Origin: Acinetobacter rongchengensis
GTDB taxonomy: Bacteria > Pseudomonadota > Gammaproteobacteria > Pseudomonadales > Moraxellaceae
DNA: 44,086 nucleotides
Direction: 5' to 3'
Assembly: GCF_003611475.1 (NCBI RefSeq)
Contig: NZ_RAXT01000025.1
Coordinates: 1 to 44,086, forward strand
Shown here: piece by piece, positions 1 to 8,847 of the stretch
Layout of the letters: every line of letters starts with the position of its first letter
How positions within the stretch are numbered: the first letter of the stretch is position 1
Translations under genes and position numbers: made by a program
Notes under the pieces: generated by a model
Told to the model about the DNA's origin: nothing
What the model saw: the letters and a program-made list of their open reading frames with translations, nothing else
Database searches by the model: none

Positions 1-1
1 A

Positions 2-1864
2 AACTATCATGTGAACCAGTTGCTATCTAAACTGATTTTGATGCCGATTAGTCAGCAAGAACAGGTTTATCAAGACTTGGTTGTTGACTATAACGATAAG
101 ATCCGTGAATTAGACTTGTTGGGTCGTAACCCTCTCAAGACCAACTTTTTAGACTGGAAAGCTAAAAAAGTCCGTGAGTTTGAAGTGAAGGACAACTTCT
201 TTACCGTGACTTCAGAAACAGAAGCAGCCAAGATCAATACCTTTGATCTACCTGTGCGTTTTGAAGGTCTGCAATACATTGAACATGTTGAGCCATTACG
301 TGCTGACAATCTAAAACTCATGTTCAAAGAAAGTGATGATTATCTGGTGCGTCAATTTAAACGTATCAATGAAAACATCAATGAAACGGTACACGGACTA
401 CTACACTATGCCTATAACTTTGAGGCATTGATGTACCAAAAATATGAAGGCTTTGCTAAGCAAAAGTTATTTTTCAAAAATGGGCAAATGCGTGGTGAAG
501 TGATTCGTGATTATCGACACGAAGTATTTGATCATTTCGGTGTTGTTGAAGCCAATGTAAAACACATTGATGATATTCAATTTCGTAAACCTGATGATCA
601 CTCTGCAGATGCTTTTGAAAAAGTAGCTGAAGCGGTTTATCTTGCCAATGATCCTATTTTGACCTCTAACTTTGATCGCATGTATCGAATTGTTCAGGAT
701 CTAAAATTCTTGGCTCGTTCTATGGAAAGGAACGAAAAAGAAGGTCATTCAGCGCATGGGTTATTGTTCCTTATCTCAAAACCTAGTCTTTTTGATGATG
801 AAGTGACGCCAGATCACAAAACAGGTGCTTTGCTACGTCTAGACCTACCGCCGTTACGTGTAGGTGCAATCACACCGAATGCGGTTAAGCTTGATTTGGT
901 TTACCCTGGTGATAAGAAGTCGTTTAAAGTTCCACTGATCAATTACACCATGCAAAATGCCAAGCAAGACTTGGATTGGGTAGCTCCAGTGAGTGAAAAA
1001 GGACGTATTATCCTAAAACGCTTCAATCCTGAATTTTATTCTTATGCTGATGTGAATAGACGTCATGTTGAGGATCGTCAACCCTTGGTGAACTTATTTA
1101 CTGAACAAAACAATTATTCCCGTTATACGCGTACCTATTTTGAGAAAGCGCCGTCTGGTGATGTCACACGACAAGCGATTACCTTAACGGGCAATATGTT
1201 CAAGGCACATAAGATTGTCAGCTCACTAGATCTACGACATTCAACCGTTATATTTACCGATGCTGATGGTATGCGTAACCGTGCGTTATTATTGCCATCA
1301 AATACACCAACTGACTTGTTTGAAAGCTCTCTTGAAAACCAAGTGACGTTTAAGCAAGTTAAAGAGATTGCGAACTTCTTTAATCAATTGCCTGTAAACA
1401 TTGATTTCAACCGCAATAACTATGTGGGTACTAAGGTTAATTTCCCGTACAAGAAAGCAAGTATTGAGTTCTACTACAACGGGTCAGACTGCTTTAATGT
1501 GACGGTGAAATCTGTTGCAAAACAGTTCAATCGCTTTATGTCGAATACCAACGTATTCCATGATCCTAAAGGCGGTAAAACAGATGAATCGTTGAACATC
1601 CACTTTACTGAGCCAGGCCGTAATGAGTTTAGATTTGCGCTTGATCTCAAGGATGTTGAACGCTTTGTTGACGAGCTGGACAGTACAACCAAAATTGAAG
1701 CTGCCTTTTTGGATTTAAAATCTAAGCTTCCTGATGGTAATGATTACTTTTTAAATGAAATTAACCGTATGCTTAATCCTCCAGAAGAGCCAGCTTATAA
1801 GGCTGAGTTACCTAAGGGTAAAACCTTAGATAACGATCAAGAAATCCAGCAATTATCTTTCTAA
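2..1864 (+). CDS. Probable C-terminal part of a strawberry-notch-like helicase (5' end outside window)
   Basis: The frame is open to the left edge with no stop, so the gene probably begins upstream; the GTG at position 11 is not preceded by a convincing ribosome binding site. The first ~50 residues (LLSKLILMPISQQEQVYQDL, followed by a DLLGRNPLKTNFLDWKAK stretch) resemble, from memory, the end of the helicase C-terminal domain of bacterial and phage strawberry-notch (SNO) proteins. The remaining ~560 residues have no domain I recognise. SNO-type superfamily 2 helicases are common in phages and conjugative elements, often near polyvalent proteins, and such genes lie downstream here. No Walker motif is visible because that part would be off the window. 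The assignment is tentative; the open frame itself is clear. Confidence 0.5.
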   Translation, partial: NYHVNQLLSKLILMPISQQEQVYQDLVVDYNDKIRELDLLGRNPLKTNFLDWKAKKVREFEVKDNFFTVTSETEAAKINTFDLPVRFEGLQYIEHVEPLRADNLKLMFKESDDYLVRQFKRINENINETVHGLLHYAYNFEALMYQKYEGFAKQKLFFKNGQMRGEVIRDYRHEVFDHFGVVEANVKHIDDIQFRKPDDHSADAFEKVAEAVYLANDPILTSNFDRMYRIVQDLKFLARSMERNEKEGHSAHGLLFLISKPSLFDDEVTPDHKTGALLRLDLPPLRVGAITPNAVKLDLVYPGDKKSFKVPLINYTMQNAKQDLDWVAPVSEKGRIILKRFNPEFYSYADVNRRHVEDRQPLVNLFTEQNNYSRYTRTYFEKAPSGDVTRQAITLTGNMFKAHKIVSSLDLRHSTVIFTDADGMRNRALLLPSNTPTDLFESSLENQVTFKQVKEIANFFNQLPVNIDFNRNNYVGTKVNFPYKKASIEFYYNGSDCFNVTVKSVAKQFNRFMSNTNVFHDPKGGKTDESLNIHFTEPGRNEFRFALDLKDVERFVDELDSTTKIEAAFLDLKSKLPDGNDYFLNEINRMLNPPEEPAYKAELPKGKTLDNDQEIQQLSF

Positions 1865-1880
1865 AACCCTCCCTTAAAAG

Positions 1881-1935
1881 GTATATACCAGACCATACGT
1901 GAATAACAATTACGTGTGGTCTAGTTCGTATATAC
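1881..1935. promoter_or_regulatory. Dyad-symmetric intergenic element with two GTATATAC palindromes
   Basis: GTATATAC occurs at 1881-1888 and 1928-1935. Between them is an inverted repeat AGACCATACGT (1890-1900) / ACGTGTGGTCT (1912-1922) with an 11-base loop and one mismatch (G-U in RNA). The whole arrangement is nearly symmetric about position 1907. It lies between two genes, so it could be an operator, or a weak terminator of the upstream gene plus an operator. Function is inferred only from symmetry and from recurrence of the palindrome in other intergenic regions. Confidence 0.4.
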
Positions 1936-1993
1936 CATGTATCATATCCGTGACGATCACATTGACGTTTTAAAAAACAAATACAGGTATTTT

Positions 1994-2143
1994 ATGTGCA
2001 ACTCTAATCCCTTAGAGGAATCTTCTAATAACTCAGATTTAGTGGATTTTGACAGTGAATTAGACATCACAACTGGTTTTAATTCTGACTTTAAAGAAGA
2101 CTTTATTTGGAATGTTGATACAGATTCTAAAAAGGACTCTTAA
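1994..2143 (+). CDS. Small acidic hypothetical protein (49 aa)
   Basis: Starting at the ATG at 1994, with AGG seven bases upstream, this gives MCNSNPLEESSNNSDLVDFD and a strongly acidic, hydrophilic remainder. An in-frame ATG at 1937 would add 19 residues but has no ribosome binding site and directly abuts the GTATATAC element. The stop is 33 bases before the next gene. There is no recognisable domain. Low complexity and small size mean it may not be a real protein, but spacing and orientation fit the operon. Confidence 0.4.
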   Translation: MCNSNPLEESSNNSDLVDFDSELDITTGFNSDFKEDFIWNVDTDSKKDS

Positions 2144-2176
2144 AACCAGGAAGGCCACCTGTCATAAGGATCAAAT

Positions 2177-5100
2177 ATGGACCAAAGCCCTAAACAAGAT
2201 AATTTTGACGAGCAAACACTTGATCAACTGCAAGACGGCCAATCATTAACTTTCAATGAGGGCCTGGAACAGTGGGATGATTTAAGTTTGGACGGCGTGG
2301 AATTTCAATCCATCCAGCCTACGCCACAACAAAACAATGTTGCACAAGATCAATCGCAACAATACCAGTCTGAACCATATCCCAATGATCCCCTATCTGA
2401 ACCTCCATTAATGGAAGAACCGCCAGTCATGCAAGATGATGGGTATCAAAATAATCAGTATGATCAGTATGATCAGTATGAACAATATGATCAGCCTATG
2501 GGCGGTAACTCTGTACCTCCTGGGCACCCAGATTATGATTACGCTCCCCCTCTTGAAGATACTCGGTTGAACGATGATGAACCGATGTTTTTTGACGAAG
2601 GTGATTATGAGCGTAGTAGTTACCCGAATTACGAGAATGAACGGTCCATCATTCCTGAAAACACGTTTGATCTTTCCGCTGTCACTGTCAATGATTTAGC
2701 TGAACTTGATCCTGTTCTGATTGGTAAAGTATTTGATGCACTTGAGCAAAGAGAGCCAGCCAGTCAATTAGAATTCTTTGCAGACATCGGGCTTGATCTG
2801 CAGAATGATGATGATCTTAAGTTTATTGCGGCTCTGAATAAAATCCAGACTAAAAACGCACTGGACCAAGGATTAGGCAATATTGCTGAAAATAACAGTT
2901 CATTGCCAGTTGAAGACCGTGTTTATACAACTGCAGACTCTAAATTATACCTATCAGACAATGATCCTGATTTCCTCCTTTCCAAAGAAGAGAATCCATT
3001 TGAAGCCGTTCAAGTGGCTGAAAAAACCCTCTTTAACTTTGAGACAAAATCTTTTATCACTCAGCCCTACTATGGTTTAAGCCTGAAGGGTGCAACTAAA
3101 GAAAATGCCCTCAACTTCCTGAGTAATCGTCAATTCGCGATTGAAGGCCTGATTAACCAAAACCAAGTCGTGCGTGAAGCAAAACAGCAGATCTACAACG
3201 AAGTTACGGGTGCACCGAATACCTATTTTTCAGGTGAATTAACCGATAAAAACCAAATTAACGCATTGATGCGCCAAGTGCGTGACTTTTGCTTAATTCG
3301 TGGGATTGAAGCTGAAGAACTTGGCTTAGTGCCAAAATCTATCGTCATGGATCAATGGCGTGTGAATAGCGACCATACAGCTGCTCGACTTGAACAACTT
3401 GAGATTCACTATCTTGAATTCAATACGGACACGTTAACCAAGGAAGTAATTCAGTTATTAGAAACCCGTGAACATAGCGACCAGTTACAAGCTGCTCTAC
3501 TTTTGAAAGAACATAAAGAAAATCAGAAGACTAAAGAGACAGTAAAGGAAGATGTTGAATCAGCTGATCCGAATGCACCAAAAGGTACACCAAAGAGCAC
3601 ATTAAACATTGCTGGTGGTCCACAAGACAAAGCAAGTTTGGCTGCAAGTAGCGTTGCCTCTAAAAGCTTTAAGGATATGCGAAATGAGGAAGGTAACGAA
3701 CGTCCTCCTTTAGCGCGTGAAAATAGCCACGGCCATCCACGAACGGTCGCTGATGAACTCGCTGCGCTCAGTGCAAAAATGATTGCAGTCATGATTGAAC
3801 TGGTTAAGAAAACAATCAAGTTGATCATTGCAGCGATTATGGCCATGTTCAACAAGAACAAAAGCCTTGATAACCTGAAAAACATTTGGGATAAACCAAT
3901 CAATCCTGATGTTACCGTTAAAAGTAACCATCCAGACGCACAACAACCCGAACAGCTTGCCAATACAGCCGATAAATCAAAATTGACTGAACTTGGTAAG
4001 AATGCCGATATTTTAAAACCGATCTCTAAAGAGCAAATGTTGCCTCTTTTAAACGATCCATATACCACTCAACTGAATAAAGACCGTGACGGCGTTACCT
4101 TAGAAGAATTCGATCTAAATGTCGGTAAAGTCTATGCCATTGACGGTGAACAATACATCGTGATTGATGTAGTCGGTAAGGATTCTGTCGAAGGTGTTGA
4201 ATCCTCTACCCCATTTATCAAACTAGTTAAAGAAGCAGATTTACCGCCTCAAGTGGAAGGTAGCGATGCACCTACCCCGATTACGCCGTTCTATTTAGAA
4301 GCGATTGAAGACAAAGTAACGTTTCTCTCAATTGAAGAACTGCATGAAGGCATTAAGTCTGAAAAGATCCATGAGTTTGAAGGTCGCTTTTTTGAACCCA
4401 TTTGTTCTCAGTATTTAGAACAAGCACGTATGTTCCTTGGTGCCGAATATCCATTAGGGCAAGATCCAGAACAAATGACTGAAGAAGCCAAAGCTTCATA
4501 CAAAGATCAGTTTATTCAACGTGCCTATCAATCAGGTCAAATGATTTCGGATCAAGTAAAGAAAGCCAAATCTAAACTTTCAAACCTTTTGGGTAAGTTT
4601 AAAGGCAATACTGCAGAACAGTCGGCAACTCAATCAGCACCGCAAAGCCAAGACCAAAACAATGACGGTAAACCAATGAACCCTTATGACAGTATTTATG
4701 TTGATCATGATTCTGACTTAGAAGCATTCTTTAAAGACCGTCACAACAATGTTTCTAATGCTGAAATTGAACAGTTTGTCGGTATGGTTTATGAAGATGA
4801 AACAACCCAAACCAATATGGTTGTTTTGGATATAGCTTCCGATAATCTGGATAAACGTGCGATCGTTGTGCCTCTTTCGGTGATTGAAGATCTCGAAAAT
4901 ATCACTGAAAAAGATGTGCTTTATCTTAAAGACATCGTGAATGAATCCTCTACCGTTCCACTGTATGAGCTGGAGTCTGTCGAGCCGATAGACGAGTTAA
5001 ATACGCTTGGTAAATTTTCAAGCGAATACTTAGACAAGCTCAAAGCCGATACCATCAACAATACTGCAGAACAGACTAATACTTACGCCAGATCTGCCGA

Positions 5101-6619
5101 ACGTGAACTTGAACTTTCAAAAATGATTTTGGAAGGCAAGCTCAGTGTTGTAGGTGCTATGGTGAAAACGGATTACGGTCAATTCGTGGTACTGACTTCA
5201 GATTCGGAAGGTCATAAATCAATTGCACCCGAATACAACGCCGTGGCCATTACCAACCTTGATCGTCAAATTACCACGGAAGATATTATTAATGCCGGTA
5301 TTACAACGATACCGCGTAAAGATATTTTAGAGTGGAATACTGTCACGGCGCTCAATGAAGAATCTGCCAATCAGGTGACTTATTTAGATCCTGAAGTTTA
5401 CCAAGCAGTAAGTAATGCAATTCATCAAAATCGCGAAAAAGAATTGATTCAAACCTTGAGTACGTTACAACCCTCTGCAGCACTCAATAGCATCGGTTCA
5501 AAAATCATTACGCAAGATGGCAATACATATATTGGTCTATGCGCCAAAGATGATGGCAAATCAGGCGAGTACTACGCCGTAAAAGCTCCAGATAATCAAC
5601 TCTCCCCGATTGGTGCAAGCTATATCAATGATGTTGGTGTTGAAGTCATTAGCCGTAGCCAAATTGCTGAATTTCAGAATGCGGAAAATAATCAGCAACA
5701 ACTAATCAGCCATGATGTGTTTGTTACATTGCTAAATGCAGTCAATAACAGCAATGAACAAGAAGTACTTCACCTCTTCTCTAACTTGGACCAGGTGAAA
5801 CAACAAATTAAAGATTCGTTATTCAGCGAAAAGGAAAGTGAAAAAGTGATTGAACAAAATCAATTTATTGAACAACTGAAAAACAATAACCTTGTGAAAG
5901 CCGATCACATTAACGCGCTTAATCAAATTGCTGATCAGATTCAAAATACGCAACTGAAAAATGTTGTTAAAGGTATGGCCTCAACCGTTGTTGCGCCTGA
6001 AAACTCTCAAAACGAGATGTATGTTCAAAGCTTTCTACATCTCAACCAACGCCTAGACACGTTACAACAAGATTTAAAGCTTCAAGCAGCATCAAATCTT
6101 ATGAATGCTGAATATAAGCAACTTTTTGAATGTATGGATGATCATCTAGTACTACCTACTGCGTATGGTGATGCCAAGTTTGTAAACCTTAATAGTGTTG
6201 AGCCTCGTATTGTTGAATTTAGAAACTCGGCTGAAACAGGTCAAATCTTTGACAGCTTCAACGCCGTGATTGCCGAAACAGGAAACGTGGAAATTGCGCT
6301 TCAGCACTTAAAGCAAGAGATCTTAACCGATCACTATATCGCTGCGATTCATGAGGATGTGAAGTTACACCGTCTAGAACAGCAAGACATGGAAAAAATC
6401 AAAGAAGTGAATCAGATCCTTGAAGCTGATTTTGATAAAACTGGCCTACGCTTAGAAGCGCTCCAAGATGGTTTGAATCTCAATACTAAAAACTACTTAG
6501 ACCAAGTAAAGCTTGAGAAAAATACGACATCTCAATTTTTGAGTGACCTTGATAAGCATATAGATTTAGAAGTCGCACGTAGAAACGATCATGACAATGA
6601 TCAAACATTGGGGCGTTAA
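2177..6619 (+). CDS. Large hypothetical protein with Gln/Asp-rich N-terminus, one hydrophobic helix and four related short segments (1480 aa)
   Basis: Start at ATG 2177 with AAGGATC upstream. Residues 1-165 are acidic and Gln/Pro/Tyr rich, with a short DQYDQYEQYDQ repeat. A hydrophobic segment (AVMIELVKKTIKLIIAAIMA) lies near residues 535-560, so a membrane-associated or two-part protein is possible. Four stretches near residues 645, 868, 990 and 1104 share the pattern V/I-G-x-hydrophobic, a short acidic turn, then a hydrophobic strand (NVGKVYAIDGEQYIVIDVV; FVGMVYEDETTQTNMVVLDI; VVGAMVKTDYGQFVVLTSD; SIGSKIITQDGNTYIGLCAK). They look like repeated small beta-domains. The C-terminal ~350 residues are charged and probably coiled coil. 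No known enzyme motif was seen. It ends two bases before the next gene, so the two are probably cotranscribed. Confidence 0.85.
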   Translation: MDQSPKQDNFDEQTLDQLQDGQSLTFNEGLEQWDDLSLDGVEFQSIQPTPQQNNVAQDQSQQYQSEPYPNDPLSEPPLMEEPPVMQDDGYQNNQYDQYDQYEQYDQPMGGNSVPPGHPDYDYAPPLEDTRLNDDEPMFFDEGDYERSSYPNYENERSIIPENTFDLSAVTVNDLAELDPVLIGKVFDALEQREPASQLEFFADIGLDLQNDDDLKFIAALNKIQTKNALDQGLGNIAENNSSLPVEDRVYTTADSKLYLSDNDPDFLLSKEENPFEAVQVAEKTLFNFETKSFITQPYYGLSLKGATKENALNFLSNRQFAIEGLINQNQVVREAKQQIYNEVTGAPNTYFSGELTDKNQINALMRQVRDFCLIRGIEAEELGLVPKSIVMDQWRVNSDHTAARLEQLEIHYLEFNTDTLTKEVIQLLETREHSDQLQAALLLKEHKENQKTKETVKEDVESADPNAPKGTPKSTLNIAGGPQDKASLAASSVASKSFKDMRNEEGNERPPLARENSHGHPRTVADELAALSAKMIAVMIELVKKTIKLIIAAIMAMFNKNKSLDNLKNIWDKPINPDVTVKSNHPDAQQPEQLANTADKSKLTELGKNADILKPISKEQMLPLLNDPYTTQLNKDRDGVTLEEFDLNVGKVYAIDGEQYIVIDVVGKDSVEGVESSTPFIKLVKEADLPPQVEGSDAPTPITPFYLEAIEDKVTFLSIEELHEGIKSEKIHEFEGRFFEPICSQYLEQARMFLGAEYPLGQDPEQMTEEAKASYKDQFIQRAYQSGQMISDQVKKAKSKLSNLLGKFKGNTAEQSATQSAPQSQDQNNDGKPMNPYDSIYVDHDSDLEAFFKDRHNNVSNAEIEQFVGMVYEDETTQTNMVVLDIASDNLDKRAIVVPLSVIEDLENITEKDVLYLKDIVNESSTVPLYELESVEPIDELNTLGKFSSEYLDKLKADTINNTAEQTNTYARSAERELELSKMILEGKLSVVGAMVKTDYGQFVVLTSDSEGHKSIAPEYNAVAITNLDRQITTEDIINAGITTIPRKDILEWNTVTALNEESANQVTYLDPEVYQAVSNAIHQNREKELIQTLSTLQPSAALNSIGSKIITQDGNTYIGLCAKDDGKSGEYYAVKAPDNQLSPIGASYINDVGVEVISRSQIAEFQNAENNQQQLISHDVFVTLLNAVNNSNEQEVLHLFSNLDQVKQQIKDSLFSEKESEKVIEQNQFIEQLKNNNLVKADHINALNQIADQIQNTQLKNVVKGMASTVVAPENSQNEMYVQSFLHLNQRLDTLQQDLKLQAASNLMNAEYKQLFECMDDHLVLPTAYGDAKFVNLNSVEPRIVEFRNSAETGQIFDSFNAVIAETGNVEIALQHLKQEILTDHYIAAIHEDVKLHRLEQQDMEKIKEVNQILEADFDKTGLRLEALQDGLNLNTKNYLDQVKLEKNTTSQFLSDLDKHIDLEVARRNDHDNDQTLGR

Positions 6620-6621
6620 TC

Positions 6622-7515
6622 ATGGATCTCTATAAAAACGTAACTGGCGACATCGATGCGATGATTACTTTTGATAAAATCTTAGGTGGTTTTGGTCAAA
6701 ATACAGTGAATACCACGCGTGAGCGTGTTCAAATCAACTCTAAGCATGAAAAGGTAGAGCGTGAGATTGAAGGTGCCAGTCCGTACCTTAAAAGCGATTA
6801 TGAGCTATTTGTCGAGCATCACAATATGTTGATGCAAGAGTATCGGGCAACTCAGCTACATTTACGCAATATCTTAGAAAAGAAAAATGAGGTTAAAAGC
6901 ATTCAAAAGCTTGCGGATCTCTGCGAACGGCACCAGTGCTCCAACATCGCTCAATTATTCGTTGAAAAAAATGAAGATGAATATGTATTGCAATGCTTTC
7001 AAGACTTTCAGCAAGACTTAGAAAACAATAATGCTCTCCGAAAAGACTTTAATCACTTTTCAGACTCGTTTGAAGCCTACCGATACAATATGGAGATCTG
7101 TAATAAGCTTTCTGGTATCGATCAGCCGTTTACCCTTGAACGTCCGAATGACAGACAGTTGAATTTCGTTATCCATAGTCATGAAAACATCAATAAAACA
7201 TTGTTGGACTATCAGGCGAAGATCATTGAGCAACAAACAACTGTAGACCAGCTCAAGCAAGATGCTTCCTATACTGCCCTATTTCCGATCGCAACCAATG
7301 ATAAGAACATGTTCTCAATTGCAGCGACCGAAGTTTATGTAGAACAGTCACCAAAATATCAAGACTATCTTAAGGTCATTAAAAATGAGCTTAAGAACAT
7401 AAACGAAACGGGTAAAAATACGTTTAGTCAGCATTACAAAGATACTATTACGCAAAGCAATCTTGAAAACGTTAAAACTAAAGAAAGCGCTTCAACTTAT
7501 AGCAATGGGTTTTAA
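6622..7515 (+). CDS. Hypothetical coiled-coil protein (297 aa)
   Basis: The ATG follows the stop of the 1480-aa gene by two bases, implying translational coupling. The sequence is charged and rich in Glu, Lys, Asn and Gln, with predicted-looking heptads (for example around VEREIEGASPYLKSDYELFV and LLDYQAKIIEQQTTVDQLKQ). There is no signal peptide or membrane segment. No family is recognised. Its tight coupling to the large upstream protein suggests the two act together, but this is inference. Confidence 0.8.
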   Translation: MDLYKNVTGDIDAMITFDKILGGFGQNTVNTTRERVQINSKHEKVEREIEGASPYLKSDYELFVEHHNMLMQEYRATQLHLRNILEKKNEVKSIQKLADLCERHQCSNIAQLFVEKNEDEYVLQCFQDFQQDLENNNALRKDFNHFSDSFEAYRYNMEICNKLSGIDQPFTLERPNDRQLNFVIHSHENINKTLLDYQAKIIEQQTTVDQLKQDASYTALFPIATNDKNMFSIAATEVYVEQSPKYQDYLKVIKNELKNINETGKNTFSQHYKDTITQSNLENVKTKESASTYSNGF

Positions 7516-7535
7516 TTAATTTTAAATAAAAACAT

Positions 7536-7568
7536 TTAGGGTGTTTTAAGATAGAATCTAAATACCCT
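7536..7568. promoter_or_regulatory. Imperfect inverted repeat and candidate promoter before the 142-aa gene
   Basis: TTTAGGGTGTTTTAAGA (from 7535) is followed after a short loop by TCTAAATACCCTTT, forming an imperfect inverted repeat. Inside it, TAGAAT at 7552-7557 could be a -10 box, but no good -35 is evident. A similar TTTAAGGGTGTGGTTTAA string occurs at 31427 upstream of the 618-aa gene. It could be an operator or a weak terminator of the preceding gene. Confidence 0.35.
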
Positions 7569-7583
7569 TTAATGGAGTTAAAC

Positions 7584-8012
7584 ATGATTCAAACTAAAAT
7601 CACTGAACCGACAAGAACGCCGTTTAATCCTCATGGTTTTGCAGATGCAACGCCTTTACATGCGTTTTACTTGGAATTATTAGAAAAGGGATTAATCCAT
7701 AAAGCTCTTGAAGAAGGTAATTTGGAATTTGAAAACCAAAACTTGTTCATGACGATCGATTGGGAATCAATAGACGTTCAAATGGATGCTTATACGTTTG
7801 ATGTGAAATTAGATATTGTATGTGGCGTCATACTTGATGAACAAAAAGTCACGAATAGCATTCAAGTGTTTATTAATGAGCAAACTTTGTTTATAGCTTC
7901 AGCTAAAACCTTTAACCCTAAATCTGGTCTAACGCAAAGTCTTAACTTTGATATTCCTTTACGTGTTTTAAGTCAAATGGGCTATTACGCCCTACCTCTC
8001 AAAGAGGACTAA
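7584..8012 (+). CDS. Hypothetical protein (142 aa)
   Basis: The start is placed at ATG 7584, which has TGGAG six bases upstream; an in-frame ATG at 7572 overlaps that ribosome binding site and is less likely. The product (MIQTKITEPTRTPFNPHGFA...) is soluble, mixed alpha/beta, with no motif I recognise. It is the first gene after an intergenic inverted repeat and is followed three bases later by the next gene, so it probably opens a new operon. Confidence 0.7.
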   Translation: MIQTKITEPTRTPFNPHGFADATPLHAFYLELLEKGLIHKALEEGNLEFENQNLFMTIDWESIDVQMDAYTFDVKLDIVCGVILDEQKVTNSIQVFINEQTLFIASAKTFNPKSGLTQSLNFDIPLRVLSQMGYYALPLKED

Positions 8013-8015
8013 ATC

Positions 8016-8822
8016 GTGGGAATGAGCATAGAAAGCCAAAACATAGCATTGTCTCAAGAGCCTACAACCTTTGTACCAGAAGCTTTTGTACACTCTATTA
8101 ACTACTTTTGTCAGACCTTAGAGAACACTTTTCATTTTGATAAGCGTTCACTCAATTTCTTTGAACCAGGTACACCAAAAGAATACGGCTTGTATCTTAC
8201 TGAACAGCATTGCCTTGTTTTTTTGAATGCTTGCAGTAGTGGCTATCTTGGCGAAACACGCAAAGTTACCAGCTTCACCGCTTTTGTGCTTTTAAATCAA
8301 AAAAATAATGAATCTGAAATGCTCGACATCACGTTAAACGATCCAAAACGTGTAGAGGAACATTTCAAAACTGCGTCTAAAGATCAGATCAATATTTACT
8401 TAAAGAACGTGCATGAATTAAGTAATTTTCTGAAAAATAAGTACTCGGATTCAGGTTTTTTAAAAGATATTGTGACTGAGGAAGGTTTTTCTAAAACCCT
8501 AAAGCCATCGGTTTTACAGGAATGCTTAAAAGAGGAAGTAGAGCTAATTAATACTTTAATGTGTTTGGTTAGTACTCAGTTTATATATATTACGACAGCT
8601 ATTATTTTTAAGCGTCCTATTTTAAAAGAATTCATAAAACTATGTTTAACCAATGAGAAGTATATACTACAATATGGTGAAGAATGGTATTATGATTCTA
8701 TATATAAGTTCGCTAAAAGGATATATGAGTTAAAACACCTTATAGCTACCTTATATTTAAGTAGTGAAGCTGTAGTAAAAGATGTTGTAGTGCTTTGCGA
8801 ACTTGCTTCTAAAAAACATTAA
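8016..8822 (+). CDS. Hypothetical protein (268 aa), GTG start
   Basis: The GTG at 8016 has AGAGG about eight bases upstream and is preferred; an ATG two codons later (8022) is possible but further from the ribosome binding site. The N-terminal half looks globular. The C-terminal third (from about 8560) is more AT-rich and contains hydrophobic stretches such as STQFIYITTAIIFKRPILKE, which could be buried helices or a weak membrane segment. There is no recognised family. One GTATATAC copy lies inside this gene at 8660, probably by chance. Confidence 0.7.
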   Translation: MGMSIESQNIALSQEPTTFVPEAFVHSINYFCQTLENTFHFDKRSLNFFEPGTPKEYGLYLTEQHCLVFLNACSSGYLGETRKVTSFTAFVLLNQKNNESEMLDITLNDPKRVEEHFKTASKDQINIYLKNVHELSNFLKNKYSDSGFLKDIVTEEGFSKTLKPSVLQECLKEEVELINTLMCLVSTQFIYITTAIIFKRPILKEFIKLCLTNEKYILQYGEEWYYDSIYKFAKRIYELKHLIATLYLSSEAVVKDVVVLCELASKKH

Positions 8823-8847
8823 TCATAACTCTTTTAAAGGGCTAGAT

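Noticed and set aside
2440..2500. Tandem DNA repeats possibly marking an iteron or CRISPR-like array
   Set aside because: They encode the DQYDQYEQYDQ low-complexity stretch inside a long gene; period and length fit protein repeats, and no CRISPR spacers exist.
3523..4068. Long leftward open frame within the 1480-aa gene
   Set aside because: It is antisense to a well-supported gene, has no ribosome binding site, and gives a low-complexity product; treated as a shadow frame.
8660..8667. GTATATAC copy inside the 268-aa gene as an internal promoter
   Set aside because: It lies in an AT-rich coding stretch and no gene start follows within 150 bases; counted as chance.
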